DNA from: Candidatus Aenigmatarchaeota archaeon
GTDB taxonomy: Archaea; Aenigmatarchaeota; Aenigmatarchaeia; GW2011-AR5
Length of the DNA: 6,431 nt
Direction: 5' to 3'
NCBI GenBank assembly: GCA_016198645.1
Contig: JACQIE010000080.1
Span: forward strand, 1 to 6,431
Part shown: in pieces, positions 5,190-6,431 of the stretch
Layout: the number at the start of each line of letters is the position of its first letter
Position numbering within the stretch: the stretch's first letter is position 1
Made by a program: the position numbers and the translations under genes
The notes under the pieces: generated by a model
What the model was told of the DNA's origin: nothing
What the model saw: the letters and a program-made list of their open reading frames with translations, nothing else
The model's database searches: none

Positions 5190-6050
5190 ATGCTTGATTT
5201 TATCCAGCGCTGGTATATAGACCCGATAATATACGGAACAGGCTATAACCCCGTGAACACGATAACCTACGGGATTATTCTGCTCGCTTCGCTGGTTGCC
5301 GCCTATACGTTGCTGAAGAAAACAAAAATAAGCATTGACCGCTCATTTTTTATTTCGCTCGTGCCGTTCATACTCTTCGGCGCGCTGCTGCGGAGCTACG
5401 AGGATTTTCTGGAGGCAGGAAATGTGGATTTGAATATATTAACGCTCGCTTCGCAGGAAGGCCCGCGGAATCTCCTGCTCGTTTCGCCGTTCATGTACAT
5501 AACTGTAGCTGCCATCGCAATCGTTTCGCTCGCTGCCGCGGTGGCAACGAGTAAGCTGGCTCACGTGCCGTACTACAAGATTCTCGGCGGCATCGGCGCG
5601 GTTCTCGCGGCAGCTGCCTTCATTGCGGTTGCGCAGCACGTCACTGATTTCTTTGCCGTTTCCGTTATGGTAGGGCTGGGCGCGTTCTGGCTTGCCGCGC
5701 TGTTCACTGCGAAAAAATATCTTGTGCCCCGTTACGAAAAACTAAAAAATCTCCTAACAACAGAGAACACGCTGATAATCGCCGCCCATATGTTTGACGC
5801 TTCTACCACGTTTACGGCAATCCAATTCTATCCTTACTTTGAGCAGCACTTCCTGCCGAGCTTCTTTATTTCGCTGCTTGGCCCGGCGGTGATGTTTGCG
5901 CTTAAGCTCGCCGTCGTGCCGGCGGCGCTCCATTACATAGACAAAGAAACAGGCGACGGGGAGAAAAGAACGCTGCTAAAACTGCTCGTGCTGATACTCG
6001 GACTGGCGCCGGGAACGCGAAACTTCTTCAGGCTTGCGATGGGAGTTTGA
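5190..6050 (+). CDS. DUF63-family archaeal multi-pass membrane protein
   Basis: This 286-residue protein has about seven or eight hydrophobic segments (roughly 25-42, 53-68, 100-120, 131-150, 154-174, 193-212, 224-245 and 260-277). It carries the DUF63 hallmarks: GYNPVNTITY (18-27) after an N-terminal P-x(2)-Y segment, Arg68 with Glu71/Asp72, an AAHMFDASTT segment with His200 and Asp203, EQHFLP (218-223), and LAPGTRNFFRL near the C-terminus (272-282). Conserved charged residues and histidines within or next to the membrane suggest a membrane enzyme rather than a structural protein. The family had no assigned function under its DUF name. Its start abuts an alternative start of a divergent lipoprotein gene, and the two genes share a 33-base promoter region, so a role in lipoprotein maturation is worth testing. 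The family call is firm; the role is inference. Confidence 0.9.
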   Translation: MLDFIQRWYIDPIIYGTGYNPVNTITYGIILLASLVAAYTLLKKTKISIDRSFFISLVPFILFGALLRSYEDFLEAGNVDLNILTLASQEGPRNLLLVSPFMYITVAAIAIVSLAAAVATSKLAHVPYYKILGGIGAVLAAAAFIAVAQHVTDFFAVSVMVGLGAFWLAALFTAKKYLVPRYEKLKNLLTTENTLIIAAHMFDASTTFTAIQFYPYFEQHFLPSFFISLLGPAVMFALKLAVVPAALHYIDKETGDGEKRTLLKLLVLILGLAPGTRNFFRLAMGV

Positions 6051-6082
6051 GCGGATTCACTATAACGAGCCGCTTGCATCGT

Positions 6083-6431
6083 CTACTGGCTGAATTCTAC
6101 AGTCATGCCGTTAGCCAGACTCGATTCGGCGGCTCTTCCTGCGTTGATTTGAATGACGTATTGTGCTTCAACATGAGACGTATATAACGCCAGGTCGGTA
6201 TCTACAACGCCGGGCTGTACCCGCATAGTCTGAATATCCACTATCTTTCCATAGTTGTTCAAGAAAATTATATCCACGTCAAACTTCAAGCCTTTCGCCC
6301 AGAACGTCCATTTAGTGTTAGTGGGCATTACGAATAACATCCCGGAATCTTGCGGGAGAGAATCTCTTTCAGTAAGTCCCTTCATCAGTGCATCGCCACT
6401 TGACGCTACTTCTATATTGAATATATTATAC
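6083..6431 (-). CDS. DUF192-family protein, 5' end beyond the window
   Basis: At least 115 residues are visible. The reading frame stays open from an internal ATG at 6385 to the window edge, and the upstream residues (IEVASSGDALMKGLTERDSL) match the start of the DUF192 domain, so the gene begins outside the window. Recognisable motifs are GLTERDSLPQDSGMLFVM, FWAKGLKFDVDIIFL, YGKIVDIQ and YVIQINAGRA. DUF192 (COG1430) is a small beta-rich domain common in archaea and bacteria, often exported or lipid-anchored; its activity is not established. Whether this one has a signal peptide cannot be seen. It converges on the DUF63 gene with 32 bases between the stops, which contain only a weak AGCGG/CCGCT pairing (6050-6054/6070-6074). 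Confidence 0.85.
   Translation of the reverse strand, partial: YNIFNIEVASSGDALMKGLTERDSLPQDSGMLFVMPTNTKWTFWAKGLKFDVDIIFLNNYGKIVDIQTMRVQPGVVDTDLALYTSHVEAQYVIQINAGRAAESSLANGMTVEFSQ

Noticed and set aside
6083..6385. ATG at 6385 as the true start of the DUF192 gene
   Set aside because: The frame remains open to the window edge, and the upstream residues match the conserved beginning of the domain, so this Met is internal.

Overview
The window is archaeal. Four lines of evidence support this. It carries a DUF63 membrane protein, a family essentially restricted to Archaea, and an Endonuclease Q-type PHP/zinc-finger nuclease, which is known mainly from Archaea. It has an archaeal-type dUTPase. The 5' ends of genes carry AT-rich TATA-like boxes centred about 23-27 bases before an ATG, with no Shine-Dalgarno sequence, which is the leaderless archaeal arrangement. 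Packing is very tight (adjacent stop codons, 3-33 base gaps), as in small-genome archaea such as DPANN lineages, but I cannot assign a lineage from the sequence.

Layout, left to right. (1) 29-577, minus: dUTPase-like nucleotide hydrolase. (2) 578-921: a 344-base intergenic region with a promoter at each end and a hairpin-rich centre with no convincing protein gene. It may encode a structured RNA or be a decayed element. (3) 922-2151, plus: Endonuclease Q homologue, whose stop codon directly abuts the stop codon of the next gene. (4) 2152-5156, minus: a three-gene run of paralogous secreted lipoproteins, each with a signal peptide ending in a lipobox cysteine followed by two beta-rich domains. 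(5) 5157-5189: a 33-base divergent promoter region with interleaved TATA-like boxes. (6) 5190-6050, plus: DUF63 multi-pass membrane protein. (7) 6083-6431, minus: DUF192 protein whose 5' end lies beyond the window.

Two functional themes emerge. The dUTPase and Endonuclease Q, facing away from each other, would respectively keep uracil out of the nucleotide pool and cut DNA where uracil or other deaminated bases appear. The lipoprotein run shares a very short divergent promoter with the DUF63 membrane protein, which suggests the membrane protein helps make, lipidate or anchor these lipoproteins. That link is inferred from gene order and motifs. No CRISPR array, tRNA, rRNA or intact mobile element was seen.
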